Assembly (NCBI GenBank): GCA_036503555.1
Contig: DASXWQ010000074.1
Span: forward strand, 24,646 to 88,645
Direction: 5' to 3'
DNA: 64,000 nt
Source of the DNA: Actinocatenispora sp036503555
GTDB lineage: Bacteria > Actinomycetota > Actinomycetes > Mycobacteriales > Micromonosporaceae
Shown here: in pieces, positions 1-8,051 of the stretch
How positions within the stretch are numbered: the stretch's first letter is position 1
Layout of the letters: each line of letters opens with the position of its first letter
Notes under the pieces: model-generated
Databases searched by the model: none
What the model saw: the letters and a program-made list of their open reading frames with translations, nothing else
Told to the model about the DNA's origin: nothing
Made by a program: the position numbers and the translations under genes

Positions 1-936
1 CCGCGTCATCACCTGCAACGCGAGCAGCAGATGCGTCGGCTGGAAGTCCCGGCCGAACACCGGAACGGACGCCCACACCGTGCCGTCCGTGCAGTACAGC
101 CGGCCGATCGGCATCCGCCGGGTGAGCTGCGACAGCCGCTCGTACAGCCGCTCGTCGGGCTCGACCTCGGTCAGGATCGGCGAGTAGACGTCGATGAGCT
201 GCGGGTTGTCGTTCAGCCGGACGAACACCATCGCCGAGCCGGCGCGCACGCTGAACTCGCCCTCGTCGTCCGACTGGAGCGACTCGGGATCGCTCTTGAG
301 GAAGCCGGCGACGACCGTGCGCACCTGCTCCTCCAGCGGGATCCCGATCGCCGCGATCTCCGCCGACGACGGGCGCCGCGCGGGCAGCACGGTGCCGGCC
401 GCGACGGGCCGCGCCGAGCCGAGCGCCGGCACCACCGTGTCCCCGCTGACCGTGTACGTCAGGAACGCCGGGTGCGGCGCCCCGTACACGTCCCGGAGGG
501 TCCGGGTGACCACCGAGGCGACGGTCGGCGCGTCGTCCATCTCCGCGCGCAGACCGAACCGGTCCGCGGTCTCCTCCACCACGCCCGGCGGCGACCAGCC
601 GAGCGCCACCAGGTCACCTACGGCGACCCGGTCCAGCCGGTACTCCTCGGGCAGGCCGGCGTTGCCGACCGCGTCGGCGTGCAGGCCGGTGGCCGACAGC
701 ACCCGCAGGACCAGGTCGTACACCGCCTCGCCGGTGCCGGTGGCGGTCGGGTCCAGGGTGACCGTCAGCCGGGCGCCGACCGGCATCGCCGGCAGCGCCG
801 CCTCCAACGCACCACGGAAGTCCAGCCAGGCCGCGTTGACCTTGGACCGCAGGTCCACGGTCTCCGGATCGTCGAGCAGGCTCGCGCGCCCCGCCGCCGG
901 GCCGGTGTCGCCGGACCGCTCGTTCCGCTCACCCAC
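1..936 (-). CDS. YbjN / type III chaperone-like domain protein (C-terminus off window)
   Basis: The reading frame stays open from a GTG at 936 to the window edge, so 312 codons of an incomplete gene are visible. GGAGGGAG lies about 6 nt upstream of the GTG. After a polar N-terminus, the last ~120 visible residues (from about 185, with VVAGFLKSDPE, FVRLNDNPQLIDVYSPIL and RRMPIGRLYC) look like the YbjN/CesT-type chaperone fold common in actinobacterial proteins of unknown role. No signal peptide or membrane segment is seen. Function is inferred from fold resemblance only. The large plus-strand frames across this stretch are shadows. Confidence 0.75.
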   Translation of the reverse strand, partial: MGERNERSGDTGPAAGRASLLDDPETVDLRSKVNAAWLDFRGALEAALPAMPVGARLTVTLDPTATGTGEAVYDLVLRVLSATGLHADAVGNAGLPEEYRLDRVAVGDLVALGWSPPGVVEETADRFGLRAEMDDAPTVASVVTRTLRDVYGAPHPAFLTYTVSGDTVVPALGSARPVAAGTVLPARRPSSAEIAAIGIPLEEQVRTVVAGFLKSDPESLQSDDEGEFSVRAGSAMVFVRLNDNPQLIDVYSPILTEVEPDERLYERLSQLTRRMPIGRLYCTDGTVWASVPVFGRDFQPTHLLLALQVMTR

Positions 937-1116
937 GTGGTTCTCCCTCCGAGGCCCGACATCGCACCGCCGACCCCGGCGTCGAACCGGGCGTCGCGGC
1001 GCACCGCCGCAGGGCCGTACCGCCCTTCTCGCGCCCACCCTATCCACTCCGTCGAATCGCCTTCCGTCGATCCAGGTCACCCGGAATCAGCACCACAAAA
1101 GCGGCGTACCATCCGC

Positions 1117-1368
1117 TCATTCGTCACTCTCGGTCGACCATCGCCCCACCAGCACCCGTACCCGTGCGGCCGCCGTCGCCGGGTCCTCACCGCGCCCGAC
1201 CGCCACACCCATCAGGTACGCCGTCAGCGGTGCGGCCGGCCGCGCCACCCCGTGCGCCACGTCCCGCGCCACCTCCAGGACCAGGTCCCGGTCGATCGCG
1301 CCGGTGATGTCCAGGTCCGCGCACGCGGCACGGATCCAGCCGTCCAGCGTCTTCCGCTCATCCGTCAT
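1117..1368 (-). CDS. DUF6457 small protein, molybdenum-cofactor neighbourhood
   Basis: An 83-residue protein starting MTDERKTLDGW with the helical motif AYLMGVAVGRGEDPATAA. It resembles the DUF6457 family, often annotated as a molybdopterin-guanine dinucleotide biosynthesis partner. It lies downstream of a MobA-like gene on the same strand (gap 132 bp) and near fdhD, which fits a molybdoenzyme maturation role, but the biochemical role is unknown. I chose the ATG at 1368, preceded by a GGGGG run, over an upstream in-frame ATG that would add 16 unconserved-looking residues. Confidence 0.75.
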   Translation of the reverse strand: MTDERKTLDGWIRAACADLDITGAIDRDLVLEVARDVAHGVARPAAPLTAYLMGVAVGRGEDPATAAARVRVLVGRWSTESDE

Positions 1369-1500
1369 GCCCCCATCATTCGCCCGAACCGACCCGCCCG
1401 GCGCGGCAGCGCGCACGACGGGCGCGGCGCGTATGCGGGCCCGGGTGGTGTCGGCCGCGGCGTGGGTTCGCCGGGCCGTCGGCCATGGTTCGGGGCGGGG

Positions 1501-2091
1501 TCAGGGCTGGTGGTCGCCGCAGCGGGCCCAGTCGTCCTCGGTGTCGCAGTCCCACCACGGGGGCGTGCCGGCCGCGGACCCGACCGGCACGTACGGCAGG
1601 TCGGCGAAGAAGCGGCGGACCGCCAGGTCGCGTACCGAGCCCAGTTCGGTGCGGCGGTCACGCAGCACCGCGGCGCGCCAGAGCCCGCAGAGCAGCTGCG
1701 GGCGACCGTCGTCCACGTACGCGGCGCCGGCGTACGACGGGCCGGCGGTCGTCAGTGCCCGGCGGAGCGCGGCCACGGCGGGCGCGGTGAGGTAGGGCTG
1801 GTCGGCGGCCAGGACCGCGACGTACGCCGGGGCGTCGGTCGGCAGCTGGTCGAGACCGGCGGCGATCGCCGCGGCGGGCCCACCGTACGGCGGGTTCTCG
1901 CGGACGACGAGCACGCCCGGCGGGACCGCCTGGGGCGGGCCGACCACGATCCGGGGGTCGGCGTCCGGCACCGCGGCGAGCACCCGGTGCAGCATCGGTA
2001 CGCCGTCGACCGGAAGGGCGGGTTTGTGCCGACCGCCCAGCCGTTCGCTCCGGCCACCGGCCAGCACGATCGCCGCGTAGCGCGGGTCCAT
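1501..2091 (-). CDS. MobA-like molybdenum cofactor nucleotidyltransferase
   Basis: A 196-residue protein beginning with the nucleotidyltransferase signature AAIVLAGGRSERLGGRHKPAL. It continues with a central VAVLAADQPYL (MobA-type acidic metal site) and RPQLLCGLWR. The family transfers GMP or CMP onto molybdopterin in the cytoplasm. The ATG at 2091 is preceded by TACTCT and a 6-nt spacer, so the mRNA is probably leaderless. The start overlaps, in antisense, an upstream in-frame ATG of fdhD, making the two genes strictly divergent. MobA and MocA/CTP-type enzymes cannot be separated by eye. Confidence 0.88.
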   Translation of the reverse strand: MDPRYAAIVLAGGRSERLGGRHKPALPVDGVPMLHRVLAAVPDADPRIVVGPPQAVPPGVLVVRENPPYGGPAAAIAAGLDQLPTDAPAYVAVLAADQPYLTAPAVAALRRALTTAGPSYAGAAYVDDGRPQLLCGLWRAAVLRDRRTELGSVRDLAVRRFFADLPYVPVGSAAGTPPWWDCDTEDDWARCGDHQP

Positions 2092-2131
2092 GGACCGAGA
2101 GTACGGCCGGGTGCGGCGTAGTCTCGGGCGC

Positions 2132-2959
2132 GTGGGCAGGGTCACCGACCGGCGGCCGACCGTACGGATCACCGACGGGGCGGTCGACCGGCGCGCGGAC
2201 ACGCTGGTCGTCGAGGAGCCGCTGGAGATCCGTGTGGACGGCAGCCCGCTCGCGGTCACCATGCGTACGCCGGGGGACGACGTCGACCTCGCGGTCGGCT
2301 TCCTCTGCACCGAGGGCGTGGTGGGCAGCGCGGCGGACGTCGTGTCCGCGCGGCACTGCGCGGGCGGCGACGGCGAGGCCAACACGTACAACGTGTTGGA
2401 CGTAGTGCTGGCGGAGGGCACCCCACCGCCGGTGGTCGATCCGACCCGGAACTTCTACACGACCAGCTCGTGCGGGCTGTGCGGGAAGGCGAGCATCGAC
2501 GCGGTCCGCACCCGCAGCCGGTATCCGGTGGCGGCCGACCCTGTCCGGGTGACGGCTGAGCTGCTGACGGCGCTGCCGGACGAACTGCGGGCGGCGCAGC
2601 GGGTGTTCGAGCGTACGGGCGGGTTGCACGCGGCCGGGCTGTTCACGCCGGCCGGCGACGCGGTGTGCGTGCGGGAGGACGTCGGGCGGCACAACGCGGT
2701 CGACAAGGTGATCGGCTGGGCCGTACGCGAGGGTCGGGTGCCGCTGGCCGGGCTCGTCCTGATGGTGAGCGGGCGGGCCAGCTTCGAGCTGGTGCAGAAG
2801 GCGTCGATGGCCGGGATCCCGGTGCTCGCCGCCGTGTCGGCGCCGAGCACGCTCGCGGTCGACCTGGCCGCGGAGGTCGGCATGACGCTGGTCGGCTTCC
2901 TGCGCGGCAGCCGCATGAACGTGTACTCCGGCGCCGAACGGATCGCTCCCGTCGACTGA
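2132..2959 (+). CDS. fdhD: FdhD sulfurtransferase for formate dehydrogenase
   Basis: A 275-residue FdhD/NarQ family protein. FdhD moves sulfur from a cysteine desulfurase to the molybdenum cofactor of formate dehydrogenase and is needed for its activity. Visible signatures are TSSCGLCGKASID, with the paired cysteines near residues 114 and 117, GLHAAGLF, and VREDVGRHNAVDKVIG. I chose GTG 2132 because TAGTCT at 2119-2124 sits 7 nt upstream (leaderless layout). An in-frame ATG at 2090 would add 14 Arg-rich residues and overlap the divergent mobA-like start. No formate dehydrogenase lies in this window, so its client must be elsewhere. Confidence 0.95.
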   Translation: MGRVTDRRPTVRITDGAVDRRADTLVVEEPLEIRVDGSPLAVTMRTPGDDVDLAVGFLCTEGVVGSAADVVSARHCAGGDGEANTYNVLDVVLAEGTPPPVVDPTRNFYTTSSCGLCGKASIDAVRTRSRYPVAADPVRVTAELLTALPDELRAAQRVFERTGGLHAAGLFTPAGDAVCVREDVGRHNAVDKVIGWAVREGRVPLAGLVLMVSGRASFELVQKASMAGIPVLAAVSAPSTLAVDLAAEVGMTLVGFLRGSRMNVYSGAERIAPVD

Positions 2960-2968
2960 CGACCTCGG

Positions 2969-3994
2969 TCACGGCGCGGCCTCCGGCTCGTCGTCGGGCG
3001 GCTGACCCGGACTCCACGCGTCGGGTGGCATCCCGGCCGCGAGCGCCTGCGTCAGCAGCAGCGCCATCGTGTATCCCGGGTCGGCGGCGAGCGCCTGCCC
3101 GAGCACGACGAGGCCGAACGGGGCCTCGCCCAGCCGCCAGCACAGGAAGCCGAGCAGCGACGCCGGTGCCGGCAGGTATGCCTGCTCGACGCGGCGCACC
3201 ACGTCCGTCCACAGTGCACGGTGCCGGGACCGGTCGCCGGCGTCGCTGAGCAGCCACGCCTCGTCCCGGATCCGGGTCGCGGTGAGGGCCACACCCAGCC
3301 AGGCCACCTCGTCGTCGCTGAGGCGGGCGTCCGAGTCGGTCTGGTAGCGGTCGATCGCGGCGCGCACCGCGGTCATGCCCTCGGCGAGGATCCTGTCCAC
3401 CGCCCCGCCCGGGCCGGCCGCGTCGTCCACCATGGCCTGTGCGTACGCCTCGGCGCGGTGCGTCGCCCGCTCCATCGCGACGCGGGCGGCACCGGTCACC
3501 GGCGCGATCCGGCGTACGAGGTCGGCGCGGTTGGGGGCGACGGTGAGCCCGGCGCGGGCGGCCGCGGCGGCGATCCGCCCGTCCGCCTGGTACGGACGGC
3601 CCTCGGGCGGGCAGCAGGTCGGGTCGGTGCAGGCGTAGGACCAGTAGCGGTCGGCGGTGGCGCGGAGCCGGTCGAGGATGCGCTCGCCGGAGCGGACCAG
3701 GGCGCTCGCAAGGGTGTCCAGGGCGGGGCGGACGGCGTCGTCGGGACCGAACCCGACCAGTACGACGCCACTCAGCGCCTGTGCGGCGAGCATGGCCACG
3801 ATGCGGCCGGGATCGGGGCCGTCGCGCAGGTCGGCGCGGTAGAGGAAGACGATGCGGGAGTCGCGGAGCCCGGCGATGACGAGGCTGTCGTCGGGGTGGA
3901 AACCCAGCAGGTAGGGAAGCAGGGCGAGGAGGTCGGCGGCGCCGCTGGCGCGGAGGGTGGTGGGTGGCTCGTCGGAGGCGGGTGCGCGGGTCAT
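2969..3994 (-). CDS. DUF4192 family protein
   Basis: A 341-residue cytoplasmic protein of the actinobacterial DUF4192 family, with LLALLPYLLGFHPDDSLVIAGL near the N-terminus and WTDVVRRVEQAYLPAPASLLGFLCWRLGEAP near the C-terminus. The second segment ends in a TPR-like helical part (FGLVVLGQALAADPGYTMALLLTQAL). The family function is unknown. The ATG at 3994 was chosen; an in-frame alternative at 4054 reaches into a region carrying two DnaA-like boxes. The gene converges on fdhD with only 9 bp between stop codons. Confidence 0.85.
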   Translation of the reverse strand: MTRAPASDEPPTTLRASGAADLLALLPYLLGFHPDDSLVIAGLRDSRIVFLYRADLRDGPDPGRIVAMLAAQALSGVVLVGFGPDDAVRPALDTLASALVRSGERILDRLRATADRYWSYACTDPTCCPPEGRPYQADGRIAAAAARAGLTVAPNRADLVRRIAPVTGAARVAMERATHRAEAYAQAMVDDAAGPGGAVDRILAEGMTAVRAAIDRYQTDSDARLSDDEVAWLGVALTATRIRDEAWLLSDAGDRSRHRALWTDVVRRVEQAYLPAPASLLGFLCWRLGEAPFGLVVLGQALAADPGYTMALLLTQALAAGMPPDAWSPGQPPDDEPEAAP

Positions 3995-4045
3995 GCGGCC
4001 ACCGTCCGCGACACCGGTACGCGCCGCCAGCGACCACCCGCCGCC

Positions 4046-4074
4046 TGTGGACAACGACCCCGTGGTTATCCACA
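4046..4074. promoter_or_regulatory. Inverted pair of DnaA-like boxes upstream of the DUF4192 gene
   Basis: TGTGGACAA (4046-4054) and TTATCCACA (4066-4074) are two 9-mers matching DnaA box consensus in opposite orientation. A related CTGTCCACA lies at 4145-4153 inside a 7-bp inverted repeat, ACTGTCC/GGACAGT (4144-4162). The segment 3995-4237 carries no gene and holds the likely promoter of the DUF4192 gene. A regulatory or DnaA-titration role is inference. Confidence 0.5.
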
Positions 4075-4237
4075 GCCGTTACCGCACGATCCGGCGATTC
4101 CCGGGCGAAACACCCCAGCCCTTCACGCAGGGCAACCGCATCGACTGTCCACAAGGGACAGTCAGGGCTGGGGTGGGCCGGCGGATCCGTGGCCGAACAG
4201 GGCCGCAGCCGGGGAGCCGCCGGACGGACCGTCGGGA

Positions 4238-4771
4238 TCAGTACCGGAAGCGCAGGCCGTGCAGGTCGACCCCGTCCCGGCGCGGCGGCGCCGAGTCGGC
4301 GAGATCGAGCGTCAGGGTGAGGTGTTCGAGCACGTCGTACCCGGCGCGGTGGAAGGCGCGGATCGCGTCGACGTTGCGGGTCGACGGCGAGATCGAGAGC
4401 TGCCGCAGCCGGCGGCGCCGCGCCTCGGCGGCCACCCGGTCCAGCAGCGCCCGACCGACGCCGGCCGCGCGGTACGGCGCGGCCACGACGATCGGGTCGA
4501 CCTCGCCGCGCCGGCCGTGCAGCACCAGCCCGACGAAGCCGATGACGCCGGCCTCAGCGTGCTCGGCGACCCACATGCCGGACAGCTCCAGCCGCGCCAC
4601 GAAGTGCTCGAACCCGGCGCCGGGGTCCGTCTGCCGCGGCGCGTCGTAGCGTCGCCGGTCGTCGTCGGTCAGCTCGGCCCACAGCTCACGGCACGCGCGG
4701 TGGTCCAGCGGGCGGAACGGGCGGACCTTCGTCTGGGTACTTGTCGGTGTTCCCGTCGCGGTGTCAGCCAT
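4238..4771 (-). CDS. GNAT family N-acetyltransferase
   Basis: A 177-residue acetyltransferase with the GNAT acetyl-CoA-binding core IVVAAPYRAAGVGRALLDRV near residues 100-120, followed by LSISPSTRNVDAIRAFHRAGY. A short low-complexity Thr-rich stretch precedes the domain. The substrate cannot be told. The start is uncertain: ATG 4771 has AGAG only 2 nt upstream, while in-frame ATG 4783 has GGGAAGAG too close. It is transcribed away from the kinase-like gene at 5018, and the 246-bp divergent region holds no recognised operator. Confidence 0.85.
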   Translation of the reverse strand: MADTATGTPTSTQTKVRPFRPLDHRACRELWAELTDDDRRRYDAPRQTDPGAGFEHFVARLELSGMWVAEHAEAGVIGFVGLVLHGRRGEVDPIVVAAPYRAAGVGRALLDRVAAEARRRRLRQLSISPSTRNVDAIRAFHRAGYDVLEHLTLTLDLADSAPPRRDGVDLHGLRFRY

Positions 4772-5017
4772 GACTCTCTGCATACTCTTCCCGCGGCGGC
4801 CTCGCCTCTTTTTGCCCGGTCCACCGGCCGGACCGCCTGCTGCGGGACGCCCCGCCACACCGCAACAACCAGCCGTGCCGCGACGGAGCCGACCACACCA
4901 CGCGACCGGCCCGGCCACGACGGGACCACCCTGCACGACACGCCCGATCCGCGTCCGAGCGGGCGACACGCTGGGCGGCGGGGACGATCGCGACATCCGG
5001 TCAGTACGCTTTCGCGG

Positions 5018-5884
5018 GTGGATCTCGCTTACCTGCGGGCGCACCCGGGCCAGCTCGCCACGTTCCTCCGGCACCAGCGGATCCGTACGACGCCGGTGTC
5101 CGGCGGGTCGATCTGCCGGGCCGAGCGGCTGACGCTGGACGACGGGGCTGACGTGTTCGCGAAGAGCCGGGCCGCCGCACCCGACGCGTTCTTCGAGGTC
5201 GAGGCGGCGGGGCTGCGCTGGCTGCGGGCGGCGGGCGGCGCGCCCGTCCCGCAGGTCCTCGCGGTCGCCGCGGACATGCTGGTACTCGAATGGATCCCGC
5301 CGGGCGACCCGTCGCCGGCGGCGGCGGAGCGGTTCGGCCGGGAGTTGGCGGCGACGCACCGCGCCGGCGCCCCGAGGTACGGCGGGGAGCGGGACGGTTT
5401 TCTCGGCACCCTGCCGCTGGACAACCGCACCGGTACGGCGTGGCCGGCGTGGTTCGCCGAGCGCCGCCTCCGGCCGTACCTGCGGCGGTCGGTGGACAAC
5501 GGCGCATTGGACGGCGCGGACGCCGGCCGGGTCGAGGCGGTACTCGCGCGCATCGACGCGCTGGCGGGGCCGCCGGAGCCGCCGGCGCGGGTACACGGGG
5601 ACCTGTGGCCGGGAAACGTGGTGTGGGCGCCGGACCGGGCCTGGCTGGTGGACCCGGCGGCGCACGGCGGGCACCGGGAGACGGACCTGGCGATGCTGCG
5701 GCTGTGGGGCGGCTCGCCGTACGTGGACCGCACCGTCGCCGCCTATCACGAGGCGTGGCCGCTGGCCGACGGCTGGGTGGAGCGGGTGCCGCTGCACCAG
5801 CTCCACCTGCTGCTCGCGCACACGGCGCTGTTCGGCGCGGGGTACCGGGACGAGGTGCTGGCGGCGGTGCGCGCCGTGTCCTGA
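5018..5884 (+). CDS. Fructosamine kinase / aminoglycoside phosphotransferase-like protein
   Basis: A 288-residue cytoplasmic kinase-like protein. It has VFAKSRAAAPDAFFEVEAAGLRWL (ATP-binding lysine and glutamate), HGDLWPGNVVW (catalytic loop) and WLVDPAAHGGHRETDLAML (metal-binding segment). These match the fructosamine-3-kinase family, which phosphorylates ketoamines on glycated proteins or small molecules to allow deglycation. GTG 5018 follows TACGCT (5005-5010) by 7 nt, a leaderless layout that decides the start. The frame stays open far upstream but codes nothing recognisable there. The true substrate is unknown. Confidence 0.9.
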   Translation: MDLAYLRAHPGQLATFLRHQRIRTTPVSGGSICRAERLTLDDGADVFAKSRAAAPDAFFEVEAAGLRWLRAAGGAPVPQVLAVAADMLVLEWIPPGDPSPAAAERFGRELAATHRAGAPRYGGERDGFLGTLPLDNRTGTAWPAWFAERRLRPYLRRSVDNGALDGADAGRVEAVLARIDALAGPPEPPARVHGDLWPGNVVWAPDRAWLVDPAAHGGHRETDLAMLRLWGGSPYVDRTVAAYHEAWPLADGWVERVPLHQLHLLLAHTALFGAGYRDEVLAAVRAVS

Positions 5885-5937
5885 TCCGTGCCGGCGCCGT
5901 GACCCGGACGCGTCCGACGGCTGCATACCGTGCCGGT

Positions 5938-6642
5938 ATGCGGAGGATGGTGGTGGCCGCGCTCGCGGTGCTGATCGGGTCGGCGGGGTGCGGTGCGGCG
6001 GGGACGGCGGGGCGGCGGGCCGCGACGACGGCCCGGCCGAGTCCGACGGTCAGTTGCCCGGAGGCCGGCGCGCGGCGCATCACGTTCGGCCACGACCACG
6101 TGTCCGGCCCGCTGTACGGTGCCGGCCGCAGCGGCGTCGTCCTCGTCAACCAGAGCGACCGGGACTGGTGCGGCTGGTTCCCACTGCCGTCGTCGATCGC
6201 TGGCGCACACCGGCTCTACCTGGGCTTCGACACCGGGCGCGACGGTACCGTCGCGGACGTCGCGGAGGCCGTCGCCGAGTTGCGTCGCCGCGGTGCCAGC
6301 CACGTGGTGGTCGTCGGCGCGTCGGCCGGCGCGCGCGACGCGCTCGTCGCGGCCACCCGGATCACACCGAAGGTCGACGCGGTCGTCGCGCTGTCCGCGG
6401 AACGCCGCGACTACGTCCTGACCGCCGTGCCGAAGCTGCGCGTACCGACGCTGCTGGTCAGCGCCGCGTCCGACAGCTGGGTACCGGCGGCGGACGCGCG
6501 GGCGATCGCCGCCGCGGTACCGGCGGCGTACCGGCATCAGGTGGTGGAGGCGGGGTCGCGGCACGGGATCGACCTGGCCACGTACGACGCGCCGGCGGCG
6601 GGACGTCGGGCGATCGCCCACTTCCTCACGACGTACGGCTGA
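5938..6642 (+). CDS. Lipoprotein with alpha/beta-hydrolase fold
   Basis: A 234-residue exported protein. The N-terminus MRRMVVAALAVLIGSAGC is a lipoprotein signal peptide with the lipid-modified Cys near residue 18. The mature part has an alpha/beta-hydrolase core: VVVVGASAGARDALVAA (nucleophile elbow GASAG), PTLLVSAASDSWVP (acid) and VEAGSRHGIDL (histidine). The substrate is unknown; peptidase- or esterase-like chemistry is possible. TACCGT at 5926-5931 lies exactly 6 nt before ATG 5938, indicating a leaderless transcript separate from the kinase-like gene upstream. Confidence 0.85.
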   Translation: MRRMVVAALAVLIGSAGCGAAGTAGRRAATTARPSPTVSCPEAGARRITFGHDHVSGPLYGAGRSGVVLVNQSDRDWCGWFPLPSSIAGAHRLYLGFDTGRDGTVADVAEAVAELRRRGASHVVVVGASAGARDALVAATRITPKVDAVVALSAERRDYVLTAVPKLRVPTLLVSAASDSWVPAADARAIAAAVPAAYRHQVVEAGSRHGIDLATYDAPAAGRRAIAHFLTTYG

Positions 6643-6664
6643 TGTTTCACGTGAATCGAAATGA

Positions 6665-7864
6665 TCACGTGGGCTGCGTGCGCAGGTACCGGCCGAAGTG
6701 CGGGACGGTGAAAGCGACGGTGCCGCGCTCGCCGGAGTAGATCAGGCCCTTCTTGATCAGCGAGTCGCGGGCCGGCGAGAGGCTGGAAGGCTTGCGCCCC
6801 AACGACTTCGCGATGTCCGCTGTGGACACCGGCCCGTCGGCGCCGGACAGCTCCGCCATCCCGCGCATGTACTCCCGCTCGGCCGGCGTGGCCCGGTCGT
6901 ACCGCGAGCCGAAGAACCCGACGGCCAGCTCCGCCTCCGCCTCGGGCGCGGCGACCAGCACGTCGTGCTCCGTCACCGGCGAGGCCGGCGCATGGTCCCA
7001 CGCCGCCTTCCCGTACGCCTGGACGAAGTACGGATAGCCGCCGGACAGCTCGTACAGCCGCCTCAGCGCGGCCGGTTCGAAGTCGACGTTCTCCCGCTTC
7101 GCCGGCGCGGTCAGCGCCAGATCGGCCGCCGCCGGCTCCAACCGGTCGATGCGGGTGTAGCGGAACAGCCGCTCCGAGTACGACTTCGACGCGGACAGGA
7201 CCGCCGGCAGGTGCGGCAGCCCGGCGCCGACCACGATCAGCGGCGCGCCGAGCTGTGACAACTCGTGGCAGGCCGCGCACAGCGCCGACGCGTCCGCCGG
7301 CCCCACGTCCTGCATCTCGTCGATGAACACCGCGATCCCCGTACCGACGTCCGTGGCGATCCCCGCCGCGTCAGTGAACAGCTCCACCAGGTCGATCTCG
7401 ATGTCGCCGGAGTCGGCCCGCCCCGTCGCCGCCGGTACGTCGATGCCCGGCTGCCAGCGGTCCCGCAGCTTCGCGTTCGGCGGGTTCGACCGCAGCGCGA
7501 ACGCCTTGAGTACGCCCAGGAAGTCGTCGATGCGGTCCGGCGCGCGGTGCCGTGGCGCCAGCTCGCGTACGGCCATGTGCAGCGCCGACGACAGCGGCCG
7601 GCGCAGCCCCGTGTCCGGCCGCGCCTCGATCTTGCCGGTGCCCCAGAGACGGCCGATCGCCTGGCTGCGCAACGCGTTGAGCAGGACCGTCTTGCCAACG
7701 CCGCGCAGGCCGGTCAGCACCAGGCTGCGCTCGGGGCGGGCCCGCGCGACCCGTTCGAGTACCACGTCGAACGTGCCGACCTCGCGGTCACGACCAGCCA
7801 GCTCCGGCGGCCGCTGCCCGGCGCCGGGCGCGTAGGGGTTCCGCACCGGATCCACGTCTGGCAC
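6665..7864 (-). CDS. AAA-type ATP-binding protein with C-terminal winged helix
   Basis: A 399-residue STAND/ORC-like ATPase. GLRGVGKTVLLN (about residues 50-61) is the Walker A motif and IAVFIDEMQDV the Walker B motif. VVGAGLPHLPAVL supplies a sensor-like strand, and YELSGGYPYFVQAYG resembles the ORC/STAND lid region. The C-terminus (VSTADIAKSLGRKPSSLSPARDSLIKKGLI) is a winged-helix DNA-binding motif. Family members are often annotated simply as ATP-binding proteins. The start GTG 7864 is approximate. The upstream region carries an inverted repeat at 7924-7952. Confidence 0.85.
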   Translation of the reverse strand: MPDVDPVRNPYAPGAGQRPPELAGRDREVGTFDVVLERVARARPERSLVLTGLRGVGKTVLLNALRSQAIGRLWGTGKIEARPDTGLRRPLSSALHMAVRELAPRHRAPDRIDDFLGVLKAFALRSNPPNAKLRDRWQPGIDVPAATGRADSGDIEIDLVELFTDAAGIATDVGTGIAVFIDEMQDVGPADASALCAACHELSQLGAPLIVVGAGLPHLPAVLSASKSYSERLFRYTRIDRLEPAAADLALTAPAKRENVDFEPAALRRLYELSGGYPYFVQAYGKAAWDHAPASPVTEHDVLVAAPEAEAELAVGFFGSRYDRATPAEREYMRGMAELSGADGPVSTADIAKSLGRKPSSLSPARDSLIKKGLIYSGERGTVAFTVPHFGRYLRTQPT

Positions 7865-7923
7865 CGTATCGCGCCGTCTAGCGCGAGCCGTAGATTCACC
7901 GGCCGACGCGCCGGGGTGGGGCT

Positions 7924-7952
7924 CGGGTGCAGAGCACGGTTCTGCGCACCCG
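7924..7952. repeat. Palindromic intergenic repeat unit
   Basis: CGGGTGCAGA and TCTGCGCACCCG form an imperfect hairpin around a 7-nt loop between divergent genes (6665-7864 minus and 8052-8903 plus). The arms match the units at 24689-24742 (consensus GGTGtGCAGA ... TCTGCGCACC). It looks like a dispersed REP-type element rather than a gene-specific operator. Confidence 0.55.
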
Positions 7953-8051
7953 ATGAGCGGCCGCACATCCGCCGTACGGCGCCGGTCCGGGCCGGCACGG
8001 CGGCCGGAAACCGCGTTGCGGCGTACGACGCGCTGCGGCGAGGCTGGAGCG

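Noticed and set aside
31..2121. Plus-strand open frames of about 530-700 codons
   Set aside because: They are Arg-rich, cross several minus-strand genes with recognised motifs (YbjN-like, DUF6457, MobA-like) and carry no domains of their own; GC-rich codon bias keeps antisense frames open.
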